NCBI GenBank assembly: GCA_027579435.1
Contig: JANBPK010001042.1
Span: 62,001 to 126,000, forward strand
DNA length: 64,000 nucleotides
Direction: 5' to 3'
Origin: Candolleomyces eurysporus
Taxonomy: Eukaryota; Basidiomycota; Agaricomycetes; Agaricales; Psathyrellaceae
This document shows, piece after piece, positions 11,673 through 22,757 of the stretch; the stretch's first letter is position 1, and every line of letters begins with the position of its first letter. The notes below the pieces were generated by a model. That model had not been told where the DNA came from. It did not search any database and saw nothing but the letters and a program-made list of their open reading frames with translations. The position numbers were made by a program, and so were the translations under genes.

Positions 11673-12172
11673 CTGTCGCTGTCTGGTGGAAAAATCGTCG
11701 TTACACCCCACTATACTGCTATCATTTCCTTTCGCCTATCCAGTAACATCTGCGCTTCTCATATTCTCTTCATTCTATTTAGTGACCCATTTCGCTCATG
11801 CGTATGCTTCCGATACCCCTGAGCTACACAAGATTGAGCCTGCCCTTTCTATGCTGGTAAATTCGGCAGCACAGTGAGATGCCAGCGATACGGGCAGGAG
11901 AGAGAAAGCCACCAGAGCGACCAGTGAATGCGCTCATCTGGTATACCCGCAGGTCACCTGATCGTGTTCAGCCGGATGATGTCGGTCGGGTACCTATTTG
12001 AATTGAATTGAATTGAATTGAATTGAATTTGGAAAGCCTCAAGGAGACGGCATGGCCTCAACGACACCAATTGCAGGCCTGACATTGAGAATGAGTAGGC
12101 CAGGTGTTCGTATTTCGTTTAACCTCGATCGAGTTACACTCGTCCGAAGTTGTACTGAGGTCCGTAGCAGTC
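11673..12172 (+). repeat. Spacer with helicase relic and (AATTG)n microsatellite
   Basis: About 140 bp of the downstream flank of copy 4 is joined to roughly 60 bp of the helicase 5' end (11,815-11,880), so the antiporter and most of the helicase are deleted here. Six AATTG units lie at about 12,000-12,030, where other units have single-copy AT-rich sequence. The remainder is the usual upstream region of the membrane-protein gene. I see no gene. Confidence 0.7.
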
Positions 12173-13454
12173 ATGCTAGTCCTGCCTCCTCAAAATATAT
12201 TGGCCTGGAAAAGTAGGTTTCTTCTTCCTCACACTGGCATCTCCTTCTCATAGAAGCTCTTCCTACCAGTATGCATTGAGCTTGTGCACATTTTTGGTTT
12301 TCTCTCTACTGTATACCGGCTTTGGTATCGATGGAAGATCTCGCGAATGTGGTGGGACGACTATTTGGTTGTTTTACCCCTCATTCTAGACTTCGTCTTC
12401 AGCACGCTGGTGCTCGTTCGTTATAACGACGCGGGTGCGTAGTGTGCGTGCTCGGACAGGATTGCATATTCATTTGGCTTTCATTAGATAAACCGAGTTC
12501 GAACCCTGTTCTAAACTCATACTGGCTCTCCGTATTCCTGTGGTCGCTCGTTGTATGGTATGCTTGCAAGCCGCCCCCACAAATCTTCTATTTAACAAGT
12601 TACCTGCGATTCGACGTTCAGGTCTACGAGGATCGTTCTTTGCCTCTCTCTGGCTAGAGTATTTCCTCTTCATCACATGGGTCGATATGTTGCCGTCGGT
12701 TTAGCAATTGCATTTGCCCTAATCCTCTCATCTACGGTGTTGGTGGCCACATTGACTTGCAAGAACCTGGGCCCCGCGACACCAAAAGACGAACAATGCT
12801 TTCGCGGCATTGCTGGATACACTGTTAAAGCATTGCATTTCCTAATCAGTACGTCGCCTGCGTTTCGTTCCCTTGAAGTTAAGAGACCATAATTTTCCAG
12901 CAGACTATGTTGGTGATCTGTTAATAATTGTGTCATCTGTTGCTCTTCTGTGGAAAATCCGACTTCAACCTCGGGAGCGATTTCTTGTGTTAGCAACATT
13001 CTCCGCTAGTATCCTTACGCTCCTCACGGCGGTCGTATTCACGGTTGCGTATATGGGAAACATCAACTTGGGCGTTCATGCACGCTTTCTGATCGGCATG
13101 TTAGCATCCCTTGAAGTGAGCATCGGTCATTTTGGCTCTTTTATCACTCGAACCTGATGAAACCACTAGGTCGCAGTCTCCCTGGTTGTCTGTAATCTTG
13201 CCATCGTCATCACTGGTATCTATCGCTTTCTCCGCAAATATTTACCTTCCACCGTCGGCCCAACTACTCGCGAGACACTTTCCGCCACTGAAAATCAACT
13301 GTCAAACGCCGATCCGTCGCATCTTACTTTCACCCAGATATCATCGCGAGGACCGTCCGTTCTCACTGACACATCATTGAATCGTTACCCAACAAACCCG
13401 GAAGACTCATTGAGACATTCTACGATCAACCCTCCTGTTTATTATAATCAATGA
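12173..13454 (+). CDS. Seven-TM membrane protein, array copy 5
   Basis: This is the clearest model in the array. Exon 1 reads MLVLPPQNILAWK then, across a GTAGGT..CAG intron, ICIELVHIFGFLSTVYRLWY and RMWWDDYLVVLPLILDF. Next come SYWLSVFLWSLVVW, STRIVLCLSLARVFP, TLTCKNLGP..DEQCFRGIAGY, DLLIIVSSVALLWKIRL, FSASILTLLTAVVFTVAYMG, FLIGMLASLE and VAVSLVVCNLAIVITGIYRF, with a tail ending INPPVYYNQ. All joins are GT..AG and in frame. The protein is probably in the plasma membrane or endomembranes. No catalytic or ligand-binding residues can be named. It is followed after about 325 bp by the only near-complete antiporter copy. Confidence 0.78.
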
Positions 13455-13779
13455 CTGTCGCTGCCCCCTCATGAAAAACCCGTCGTTACACTATACTACA
13501 CTGCTATCGTTTCCTTTTGTCTTGTGCACGGTAACATTTGCGATTCTCACATTCTCTTTCTTTGGTGACCCATTTCGCTCATGTATATGCTTCCGATCAT
13601 ATATGACATAAATAGGTAGACGCTTATCCATATCAGGACCGGAGTCGATAGACTATTCGGCTCGCCCCCGAGTTGTGTTGGCTTGCCAGCCTCTCTTGAA
13701 TTCTCTTCTGAACCAACCGGTGGGCACCTGTGGCCCTATCTCTTTCTCTACGCACCCCAGTCTGTCCTTACCTGAAATT

Positions 13780-16725
13780 ATGCCTCCAGCACCACTCAAT
13801 CTCGGCAATACCGCTCACCCTCTTTCTCAGCATTACCATCCTGCGAATAGCTCACCAAACGAAGATGCATCGCCTCCGCCAGACTCTCGATTTATCCTTA
13901 CAGCGAACGACTCCGAGTCCAACCTTGTTAGCAGCGACTCTGAAGACTTCAAAGGGCGGGTACACGCAAGTCCAGGTGGCTTGCCTACTTTCTATCAATC
14001 GGATTCACGCGATAGAATCGCCATTGTCGAGAGCACGCCAAAACGCCAGGTACTAAAAGGACCTCAGGACTGGAGAAGGCATCTCGAGGGTTGGAAACTG
14101 GTCCTGCTGGACTCCTGTGAGTTTGTCGTTCGAATTCACGAAGTATCCAAGCTGACCTGCTCTATTGGAGGGCTTAACCTCCTGTTGCTGATGATTCCAA
14201 TTGCATGGACCATTCGGCTCGTGATGGAAGAAGCCTATGGTTTGATCTTCTCGTGTACGTATTGAAATTCAACGGCTCCACACCTCGCTGATTGACTCCG
14301 ACCGTAGCCTGCATTCTGGCTTTGATTCCACTCGTTAGAGTATGTTTTCTGCCAGCCTCCAATCGCGAATTCATTCGTTAAAGACTTCTAGTTACACGAC
14401 CTAACAATTGCTCAGCTTGCATTGAGAGTTGGAGGCTCGAAAACCGGGCTCCTAAGTGCCTCCATGGTGCGTTCCTTGCACTCTCGGCGTGTCGCGGCCC
14501 TAATTGATTTATTTTAAAACAAAGAGTAACTTGCAAGTACTTCTCTCCAGGTTCCTTTTCTCGATCGCTGAGCTGTTTTATCTTCGGCAGTGTCGAAATT
14601 GTTCTAGCAGTACGTTACTCTCTGTCGCCACTTTGTATTCTACTAACGACAGCAATACCCAGGTATCTGCTCTTCGCAAATGCGAACTCCGTGTTGTACA
14701 ATCATCTCGTGAGTCCGCATTTGCGCATTGAATTCTACTCGGCTTGACTCGATCATATAGTTGTTGGTTCTATCCTCAGTAAACTGCGTCAGTTCTACTC
14801 GAACTCTTCTCTCGGAGCAGTCGACTTACACCACGTCTCCGTGATAGTCTTAATCCTTGGTCTATCTTTCTTTGCCGGTGGGCTCAGGTGGTCTGAGCAA
14901 GGTTTTNAATGCGAGTAAGCGCAAGGAAACGACTTGGAGTTAGGGGTGGAGCTAATCTTGGTATCACAGCGGCCACCCAAGTGCATTCCTCCCTACTCAG
15001 CATCAGCGTTGGCGTTTTAATACTGCCTGCTGCGTACCACTTTGCATTGAGCGCTGGAGAAGGTGAAACAGCTGATTTGCAAAAACGAGACATTCTCAGA
15101 ATGAGCCACGGCGTAAGTTGGGTCGACCACTGCTCTTATTCCGCTAAATAGATTTTCCATTGCTAGGTTTCCGTCGTTCTAGTGACTAGTGCGTGCTCCT
15201 CCTCGCGGTTTTCCGCAAGCGGTGTCACTCATTCGTCTGAACAGTATATATTGCGTATCTGGCCTTTCAACTATGGTCGCACACTCATCTGTACCACGAC
15301 AAGCACAACCCCAAAAGCTCCCGGCTTCCCGCGACTCAGAATATCTCAGCCGAGAAGGCTGCTGCGTATCTGAGTGCGAGGTCCAAGTCAACATTCCAGA
15401 GTTGTAAGAACTTTGGAGATCTCGATAGCATCCGAAACTCCGGTTCGAATAGCAAGAAGCTGACCCCACCTCGAAGACCTTTTGTTTCGAGCATTTACAC
15501 GAATGGTTCTCGTCTTCGCCACTCGTCCACTACTATCGTGAGTTCCCCCGAGCTGGAAAGCAGATACGATCCGGCACATAAATACCAACACATCGAGACT
15601 CAAGCGGAGCTTCCGGGGACGATGCGCCTCCTGCATTCCGACGATGGCAGGATTGACGGACTTCCGAGGAGAATGTCTAGAGAGGAAACGATCGACGTCA
15701 CTTCGTCACCGATTCCCAGTCCAACATCGACCGTTACATACACAGAGTTTGGTGAGATGGAGCGAACGAGTGCGAGCAGTGGTGGAGGCGGGGATGAGGA
15801 GACGATAGGCAAGCTAAAGTCGAAGGAACCGCAGTTGAGCTGGTTTTTGACTGTCCTGTCATTGCTTACTGTGACAGCGGTGAGTTTTCCTTTGACCTTT
15901 ATCACGAGGCAGAATTGGTTATTTTGATCTTTAGGCTGTAACCGTTACGGCCGATTGGCTCGTCGAGTCCATGGACGGGATTTCGACGACAATTAGCAAG
16001 GAGTGGGTGGCGTTGATCTTGTTACCAGCCGTTAGCTCTGTCGCAGGCATGCCTTTCGTTACCTTCAACCACTGTCTCTGGCTAATGCGGGACCACAGAG
16101 TGTATCACCGCTGTTCGACGATCAGTAAGAGATGAACTGCCCCTCAGTATTTCCGTCGCAGTCGGCTCTACCATAGTACGTGTCGCCACTCTCTTTTCCA
16201 GACAGCATTTGCCTGATTGACCATTTTCGTTCAGCAAACTGCACTGTTTGTCATCCCGTAAGTGTTTCTCTATGGCATTACCGGAGATATGCAAGTGCGC
16301 TAACATGGAGCTAGGTTCATGGTATTACTGGGATGGGCTATCAACAAACCCTTGACTCTGTTGATGGACCCATTCGAATCTCTAGTCCTGTATCTCTCAG
16401 GTGCGTTCCCGCGTCTCGATATTTGCTGATTTTTGGCTCACAATTTCACTTTCCAGTTCAAACCTTAGGGTATGTACTCGCCGATGGCAAGTCCAATTGG
16501 CTGGAGGGCTTCATTCTCGTCGGTGAGTTTTTAGTGCATATCACTAGTCCTGTCCTCATGCTCATCGAACGCAATTTTGAAAGCCCTTTATAGCATCATT
16601 GCGGTGTCATTCTGGTTTTATCCAGGTAGGTGATCTCTACACTATGGTGGAAACTAAGTCAGGGAATAACCCAATGTTCACCAGGTTCAACGCCCTTGGA
16701 TTTCCTAACAGTATGCCCCCGATGA
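13780..16725 (+). CDS. Ca2+/H+ antiporter, VCX1/CAX family, near full length but eroded
   Basis: Family members exchange cytosolic Ca2+ for vacuolar protons. Exons in order: a polar leader (MPPAPLNLGNTAHPLSQHY), SWLNLLLLMIPIAW, CILALIPLVR, LALRVGGSKTGLL, VEIVLAVSALRKCELRVVQSS, VGSILSKL, LGLSFFAGGLRWSEQGF, SISVGVLILPAAYHFAL, ILRMSHG, a long polar loop, VTVTADWLVESMDGISTT, ILLPAV, CITAVRRSVRDELPLSISV, TALFVIPFMVLLGWAINKPL, LLMDPFESLVLYLS, LADGKSNWLEG, SIIAVSFWFYPG, and the end STPLDFLTVCPR. Two key sites are damaged: GNAVE reads GSVE, and GNAAEH cannot be read in one frame near 16,040-16,100. It may be a pseudogene or diverged; an N at 14,907 adds doubt. Confidence 0.7.
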
Positions 16726-16902
16726 CTGCGTTTCGGAAATAGATGCGTGATAGAGCGAACGCTGTTGTACACAGTACAACAAACTCTGACACTTTGTAAC
16801 TTCATTGGACACATCGTATACGTCTACATTCGTTTTAATTTTCGCCCTGCCATGACGGTCCCAATCCGGAAGTGGGACTACCTTTTTTGGCCGGATACTG
16901 CG

Positions 16903-18860
16903 CTACTCTGGCCCTGTATCATCCAACAGAAACTCTCCAATCTGCTCCTTCATTTCGCTCTGTGGGACTTTTCTCGTTTTCCAGAGTTCTTCCTCGTGTT
17001 CGCCTGCTTCTTCGTCACACCCAGGTACCTTGGCTGATGTGCCAGTGTTGGCGTGCAAGCTAGCTTTGACCCACTCCGGTAGAGGCAAAACGACGCCGTC
17101 GGTAGCTGTGGAACCACGACTACTGCGACTTGTGAACGTTGTATGACATGCATAGCAAAGTCGCGGTGCAAGCTCATGCGTTGAGATTGGCAGAGGTGAT
17201 GACGAAGGTGCTTCAACTTCGTTTGGGGTTGGTGGTGCCGTGAAATGAGGCGGCAATGGGTGCTTCGAATTGACAAATGCTTCGTCATGGTAGGAGCGTA
17301 TTGATATACTAGCTTTCCACTGTTGGACGTTCGGTTGGGCATGTCTATAGGAAAGCGGTTGTTACGAGACGACGAGGCAATCTGGCCAGAAGCGGAAACT
17401 TGCCTCTGACAAACCACACATCCGCCTTCAACTCCTTTCTCCTTCGTCGTCACTTTAGCTATCGTTCGCGCGATAGTGCTGACGGTGCTTGGATAATCCT
17501 TCTCCAAGCCCATAATGAAATCTTGTGTGAGGGCATCGATGCTAGTTAATCTTTGGTTCTTGACGACATTAGCGAATTTTGCGGGTTCACCACCTGTGCC
17601 TGGGACTGGCGATACGGTGGTGGGATATCTCTCTCGTCCGACGATACTCAGGTTGGACCACCATGCCCAGAATGCGGTTTCTTTGATGCCGATGTCCCTG
17701 AGAGGTCGAACAATGCGCATCGATTGATCTCTGTTTTTCCAGACCTCTTCCATACCCTCAGCGACCATAGCAAACCCAGCACCTTGGGCGATGCCAGATA
17801 TCATGTTCATCGAGAGAGTCGTGAGGGTCGTTCCAAGGAGGAGATGAGATGCTTTGCGCGATGCAGCGGTGTAGATGAGTAGAACGCGGATGAGGGAGGA
17901 GATGGCGGAGTGGACCGCGGTTGGTGTTGGAAGGGAGGATAGGTAGGTGTGCAGGGACTCGGAAGGAGTCGAGCTCGAGTTAGTGGCGTAAAGGGGAAGA
18001 TCTGCAAGAATGGTCTGTAAGGAATGGCAGATCACACTGGGAGAATGGAATCCGCGCACTTTCGTTGCTGATGTCGATACCAAGGTCTTTAGTAGCGCGA
18101 TCGATGTTTGATCCTCCAACACTCTTCCACCAAGACTCGTCGAACGCATCTTCAAGCCGGAGTGGGATGAAGTCGATTTCGAACTTGGAAGCTGGGTCGC
18201 AGTAGGACTGCACAACCTCTCGGACGTCCTCGGTGCGATCTTTGGCCTAGGAAAATATTAGAACATACTTTCGGGAACAATTTGAGAGGACGTACCCCGA
18301 GAAGTATACTTGCAATCTCGACATAACATACTGCAGGCTTTCCCTTCCAAATTCCTCCGCTTTCTCCGTCTTCCCTCGATCTATTCGATGGATGCTCGGT
18401 ACCCTTTGCAGAATTATCTTCAGCGGCTTCGGGTGGAGCTGCTGATGCGTTTGAAGACCGATAGAAGTATGACTTTGCAACCAAGTCAAGCAAGACGGTC
18501 GACCCTAGCCCACCACTAAAAGCAATCAGGAGACTACCAGGGGCTTCTAGGCGCCCTCTTAGTCTGCCTCCACGGACATTGGCAGCCTTTGCAGAGGAGC
18601 GAGCAGGGTTAATAGTGGGTCCGAGAACCTTGCGAAAGCGAGTCGACACCAGGGGAAAGAAGCAAGTCCTTGAGACATCAAATATCAGGACGGTGATTAG
18701 CTGCAATATATTGGCGATTTTACTTGCAATAGACGGCGTGACGGATAACGATATGGCCTTCGCGTTCTTTACATTTGACGCAAATTTTGGACTTGTCGAA
18801 TTTCTGGCGACGGGTCATAAGAGCATCTTGCTCCGTTGCTGGATTTCCGCAGGACGACAT
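16903..18860 (-). CDS. CTU2: Cytoplasmic tRNA 2-thiolation protein 2 (Ncs2/Ctu2)
   Basis: Partner of Ctu1/Ncs6 in the Urm1-dependent 2-thiolation of wobble uridine in tRNA Lys, Glu and Gln, in the cytosol. ATG at 18860 gives MSSCGNPATEQDALM then ICVKCKE, a cysteine pair typical of the family. The next exon has TCFFPLVSTRFRKVLGPTIN and the PP-loop-like FSGGLGSTVLLDLV. Later exons give FEIDFIPLRLEDAF, SLPTPTAVHSAISSLIR, LDALTQ-type helices and DFIMGLEKDYPSTVSTIART. A C-terminal zinc-type region has GCVVCQR, ISIRSYHDEAFVNS and LCYACHTTF, and the end is EQIGEFLLDD. A 58-nt intron near 18,050 and a 53-nt intron near 17,350-17,400 are needed to keep frame. It is transcribed away from SDE2. Confidence 0.93.
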
Positions 18861-18985
18861 GGTGAACGAGAAACTTGAAAAGCTGTAAGCCTGACTCCAT
18901 CGGCTCGATAAAGTCGCGGCCCGGCTGTGATCCGTGTCTTGTCCAGTTGTGGCACAGCCCCAGTTCCAAGCCTTTCCAACCTACC
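18861..18985. promoter_or_regulatory. Shared bidirectional promoter region of CTU2 and SDE2
   Basis: The two start codons lie 125 bp apart on opposite strands, so both core promoters must fit here. No TATA box is obvious. The reading is inferred from gene geometry. Confidence 0.6.
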
Positions 18986-19890
18986 ATGTCGACCTCTCTG
19001 CTTATTTCTGCCTTTGCGCCGTTTTCCTCGCTAACTCTTTCACTTCCCTCCTCTACGCCAATCTCAGAGGTGTATGAATGCCTCACCGAGCGATATCCGT
19101 CGCTCCCCGCCTCTCTCGACCACTCAAACTTGGTCTTCTCGACACACAGCGGATATTCGCCTCCACCAGAAGCCTCTCTACGGTCTTTGCACCCCAGCGA
19201 CTGTGAAGAAGATGGGCCCAACCCACTTGTGACGCTGAGACTCACTCCCCTTGTCCTCGGTGGCAAAGGTGGTTTCGGAAGCCAGCTCCGTGCTGCTGGA
19301 GGTCGTATGAGCAGTCAGAAGACGAGCAACAATGACTCCTGCAGGGATCTTACTGGAAGGCGGTTAAGCACCATCAAAGAGGCGAAGAAGTAAGTAAATC
19401 TAGCGTTCAATTCGAATCTCTCATACTTACGATCAATAGGTTGGCCGAATACCTCGAGTCGGAACCCGAACGCAAGGCAGCTCGTGCAGAAGCTCAGAAA
19501 GCCAAACTCGAGGCTCTCGAGAAGAAATTGGGAATCACACCTCAGAATGGCAAGGGCGAAGGCTCTTCACAGGCATCAACTTCAACGGACGCAGTGGTTG
19601 ACCATGTTCTCGCCGGCAAGAAACACAAATTCGATGACAATGAGTACATTGAACAGACCAAGGAGCTGTCGGAAAATGTCAAGAGCGCTGTATCGGCCGC
19701 ATTTTTAAAGAAGAAAAAGAAAAACGGTACCGCCAACGGAAACCCAAATAAGAAAGCCAAGTTGAGCCATGAAGAGGAGGGTTCGTCGCCCAAGGACAAG
19801 GTGAAGGAGAAACACGAAGAAAGCAAGGAAGAGAAGGTGCTGGTGCCGCCAATTGTGAGTGCCATTGCCTTGGATGCTGTCGGAGCATGA
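18986..19890 (+). CDS. SDE2: Sde2 telomere/replication and splicing protein with N-terminal ubiquitin fold
   Basis: Sde2 is made as a ubiquitin-fold precursor that is cleaved after a GG site; the C-terminal part then acts in pre-mRNA splicing and genome stability in the nucleus. The sequence shows a ubiquitin-like N-terminus, then [18 protein letters not shown] (the GG-KGG processing site, about residues 91-95), [13 protein letters not shown] and KEAKKLAEYL. After that come a charged coiled region ([20 protein letters not shown]) and a lysine-rich, nuclear-localising tail ([22 protein letters not shown]). There are two exons with a GTAAGT..TAG intron at 19,390-19,439. It converges on the AIG2-like gene downstream. 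Confidence 0.93.
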
Positions 19891-20033
19891 GTGTACACTC
19901 GATCTTTTCTTACTGTATGGTATGTCGTTCAATTTTCGATGCCTGAGCAGCGAACTGACGCCTCCCTCTAGATTTCGGACACTTGTACTTCTGTAATAAT
20001 TTGTATATAACCACGATATTCAACGACACTTGG

Positions 20034-20786
20034 TTATGGCTTCTCTGCGACATAGTCAAACCACAGCTTTGCATGGTTCCTCACAAAGTCGGCAAAGGAC
20101 CACGAGTCCGGTTCTAAATCATTGGTGCTGCAATACACATAGGTGTCCACTTGAATACCGGGCAGAAGCTCCTCTCTAGGCGGAAGGGGCGCCGCATGAA
20201 GCAGTATCAACGCGTCTTCCTCTTCAGTGTGTGTTGACAACGAGAGGAGCGGTGCGAGTGGCCGCACGCTGACTTTTACACGCGCATACTCCTCCGTTTC
20301 ATCGTCCTATTTCAGAACGCACGGTGAGCTATTCGTTTAGCTTTTTCTGGCAGAGAGACATGAGAACGGACATACGGTATCTTCAAAGTCATCCAACGCC
20401 TCCAAATCGCTTTCCGTGAGTCCCACTACTAACGTTCCACGCACCACATCTTCGTCGGGTTCCAGTTCCTTGTTGAACAGGCGGCTGCTTTCAGCTGAGG
20501 GTATTATGCCCGGGTAGCTACGATCTTTGACCTTGTGCCTGGTGTAGCCCTAGAAGCAATCGTGGTCCACGAAGCGACTTGTCAGGCCCTCATCGCCGAT
20601 GTAGATGAATCGGGGGGCGCGACGTACAAGGAGGACTGCAGGGCAGAACTGGAGATGCGATCCATCATTAACAATGACTTGCCTCAGTATCCTCGGGTGC
20701 ATGAGCGTGCCATAGAAGAACGCTGGCTTGCCTTCGGAAGCACTGAGGTTGTCGGGGGCGGCCATTTCTAACTGCTTCGTCGTCAC
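20034..20786 (-). CDS. AIG2-like / gamma-glutamylcyclotransferase-fold protein
   Basis: Member of the AIG2/GGCT-like superfamily, small cytosolic enzymes with the BtrG fold; the substrate is not predictable here. The start may be 20786 or the inner MAAPDNL at 20765. The hallmark AFFYGTLMHPRIL is followed by VIVNDGSHLQFCPAVLL, GYTRHKVKDRSYPGIIP, VVRGTLVVGLTESDLEAL, DDFED (family acidic site), EEYARVKVSVRPL and a C-terminal WSFADFVRNHAKLWFDY. Three exons; the first intron is GTACGTCGC..TTCTAG. Its first exon and upstream DNA are duplicated at 32,878. It is distinct from the 49-51 kb pair, which share a longer KKCAWKWYGG tail. Confidence 0.85.
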
Positions 20787-21898
20787 CAGCCTCGCCGCAA
20801 AGGGTTTGAAGTGAGGCGCGTCTGTGAGCTCGAGCTACTTATGCCCTTGACCCAAGCTGGAGTCGTACGGGATAAGATGATAAGAGGAAGAGAACGGCGA
20901 ACATCCCTTCCCTCCTTGGTGGAGATAGGAGGGTACGGGGAGATCCTATTCGCACTTGTGTCCAGACATGTTGCCGAATACATGGGGATACATGATTACA
21001 ATCCGTCCATTTCCGTAACAGAGTCGACAAAGAATATGGCCCGGATACATCGGGCGAGATCGCGGCAGGGTTGATGAGGCTGGCTCTTCACAGCAGTCAT
21101 AAAACGGCCTTCCACACTGCCGGATACGTGGGGGCACTTTTTGGAAAACTGTTTCTGAGGGATCTCAAACCTGAGATCTCTGGGTATGTATTATTGACGC
21201 GGAGGGCAGTTTTCCAACAGCCCGGAGTACGTGGTGAATGGAGTGTTCTCTGTATGCAGTTTGGACTAGTCTCCCGTAGCTAGGCTGACGATGTATGTCT
21301 TTGTTTGCTCTCACTGTTCAAGAAGACATACATTAGGTTTGGACAGATTTCTACTAGTACCGCAGATTCATCGTTTTGACTTCGTATCGACTAGTACATA
21401 GCCTTTTCCTTTACAATTTGAGTGTTCATTCGAGAGTGCTCCAAGCCCGTATGATAGTTCCTTCGGTACGAGACTAATCTAAGCACCAGGTTATGCATAT
21501 CCGCTCTTTCTTTCAGCAACCTGAGAGAATATTTCTGTGAGTGAATAACGGGAGAGTCAATCGCCGTTACGGTAAGCAGGATTATGATCAGTCGGCAGAT
21601 ATTACCTGGATGACCGGACTCGTATTCAGAAAGTTCCGCAGTGAGCTGGAAAGCTCAGACAGCCTCCTAATGCCAATGATTGGGGACGAAATCACAGCAA
21701 TCATAAAGCCCCCATCAGCTGCATCACTTCTGAAGAGGTCGTACCCATGAAGAGTGGGGAGTGTGTTCACGAACAAATGACTCCTTCTGTTCACTTATTC
21801 GCGAGCGATCGAGACGAGCAGTGAGTGATCATCGAGGGGCGATAACTACCGCTGACCACTGGACACGGTCTACTTTTGGTGGTTATTCCCACACGTGC
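20787..21898. other. Intergenic stretch without a supported gene
   Basis: Roughly 1.1 kb between the AIG2-like gene and a hairpin. The first 300 bp recur at about 32,970-33,330. I see only short open frames without family resemblance or splice support. Confidence 0.5.
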
Positions 21899-21971
21899 CC
21901 TCAGATCTCCCGATCCCGGACATGATTAATGCTCCATTGGGAAGGTATCCCGAGGATCGGGAGATCTGAGG
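21899..21971. repeat. Perfect 17-bp inverted repeat with 39-nt loop
   Basis: The arms at 21,899-21,915 and 21,955-21,971 are exact reverse complements, centred on AGATCTCCCGATC. The sequence could form a strong hairpin. It lies about 170 bp upstream of the first small 'MSFG' gene and just upstream of its TATA-like sequence. Confidence 0.85.
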
Positions 21972-22004
21972 CCCCTTGGTTAACACTCGAAGTGGCATGC
22001 TCAT

Positions 22005-22020
22005 AGTATATATGAATAAA
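22005..22020 (+). promoter_or_regulatory. TATA-like element of small-gene copy a
   Basis: TAGTATATATGAATAAA lies about 120 bp before the ATG at 22,139. Related AT-rich sequences (AATATACTGG, TATATACTGG) hold the same place before the other two copies, at about 23,289 and 34,083. Confidence 0.4.
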
Positions 22021-22138
22021 GAGCCATCCCATCCCTCCCTTTCCCCCCACTTCACGCACTACCACACCAGAGTCTACCACTGAAAAAGTTCTGGCCCATT
22101 CATATTTTGCAAGCCTCGAGTATAAGTTGCCTTGCTCC

Positions 22139-22502
22139 ATGAGCTTCGGTCAGTTTGCCTTTCACAAGGATTCGATGCTCGCCATCAATTGCTAATTGCT
22201 CACCATCGTGGTTGGTAGGAAGCGACGTTAACAGCATGAACTCAAAGAATCGATCTCCAGAAAATGGGAAAATATTATGCAAACTTGACCTCGATATCCC
22301 AGTCCCGTTTGATGACATCGTCGGGCAAACGGAACAAAAGCAAAAACTTGTTAGTGGAAACCCGTCATCGTCGTCTTCATCGTCGTCGGGCGGTGGTGGG
22401 GCGATGCCGTTCAACTATCGTCCACCCTCATTCCTGCTTGGGAGGCCGCCTCATACAACGATTCCCCTGCCCTCATGCGCTCAGAACAAGTCGGCGCTCT
22501 GA
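22139..22502 (+). CDS. Small two-exon gene, 'MSFG' family copy a, function unknown
   Basis: I do not recognise this family. Exon 1 is only ATG AGC TTC G (MSFG). A 70-nt intron (GTCAGT..GGTAG, 22,149-22,218) leads to exon 2, which encodes DVNSMNSKNRSPENGK, then LDLDIPVPFDDIVG, EQKQKL, a serine run of eight, a glycine run, and a proline-rich end (YRPPSFLLGRPPH, TTIPLPS). The product is about 98 residues, with no signal peptide or membrane segment. Two further copies (23,447 and 34,231) keep the same start, intron and frame. Length differences between copies are multiples of three in the coding part, so it is probably translated. Confidence 0.55.
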
Positions 22503-22757
22503 CTTAAGATTTGTCCGAGGCAAATCCGCGTCTAGCAGCGGTGATGACTAAGCTTCCAATGGCGAAGTAGATTCTGTTTCCGGTTTCGCTTCCATGCAGT
22601 CGATTCTCTCCGTCGTTCTTACTCTCATTCATCTCTCTTTCCGACTACACCAACTCTTTTTTACTGTTGATTATCCTATCGCTTTTTTTGCTCTCTCTTT
22701 GAGTGATGTGTCCCTGTTACACCACCCCCGTCTCTACTGCATGTCTAAGTAATACCG

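Noticed and set aside
16747..17037. Plus-strand open frame with hydrophobic stretch between the antiporter and CTU2
   Set aside because: Most of it is antisense to the CTU2 last exon. The antiporter already ends at 16,725.
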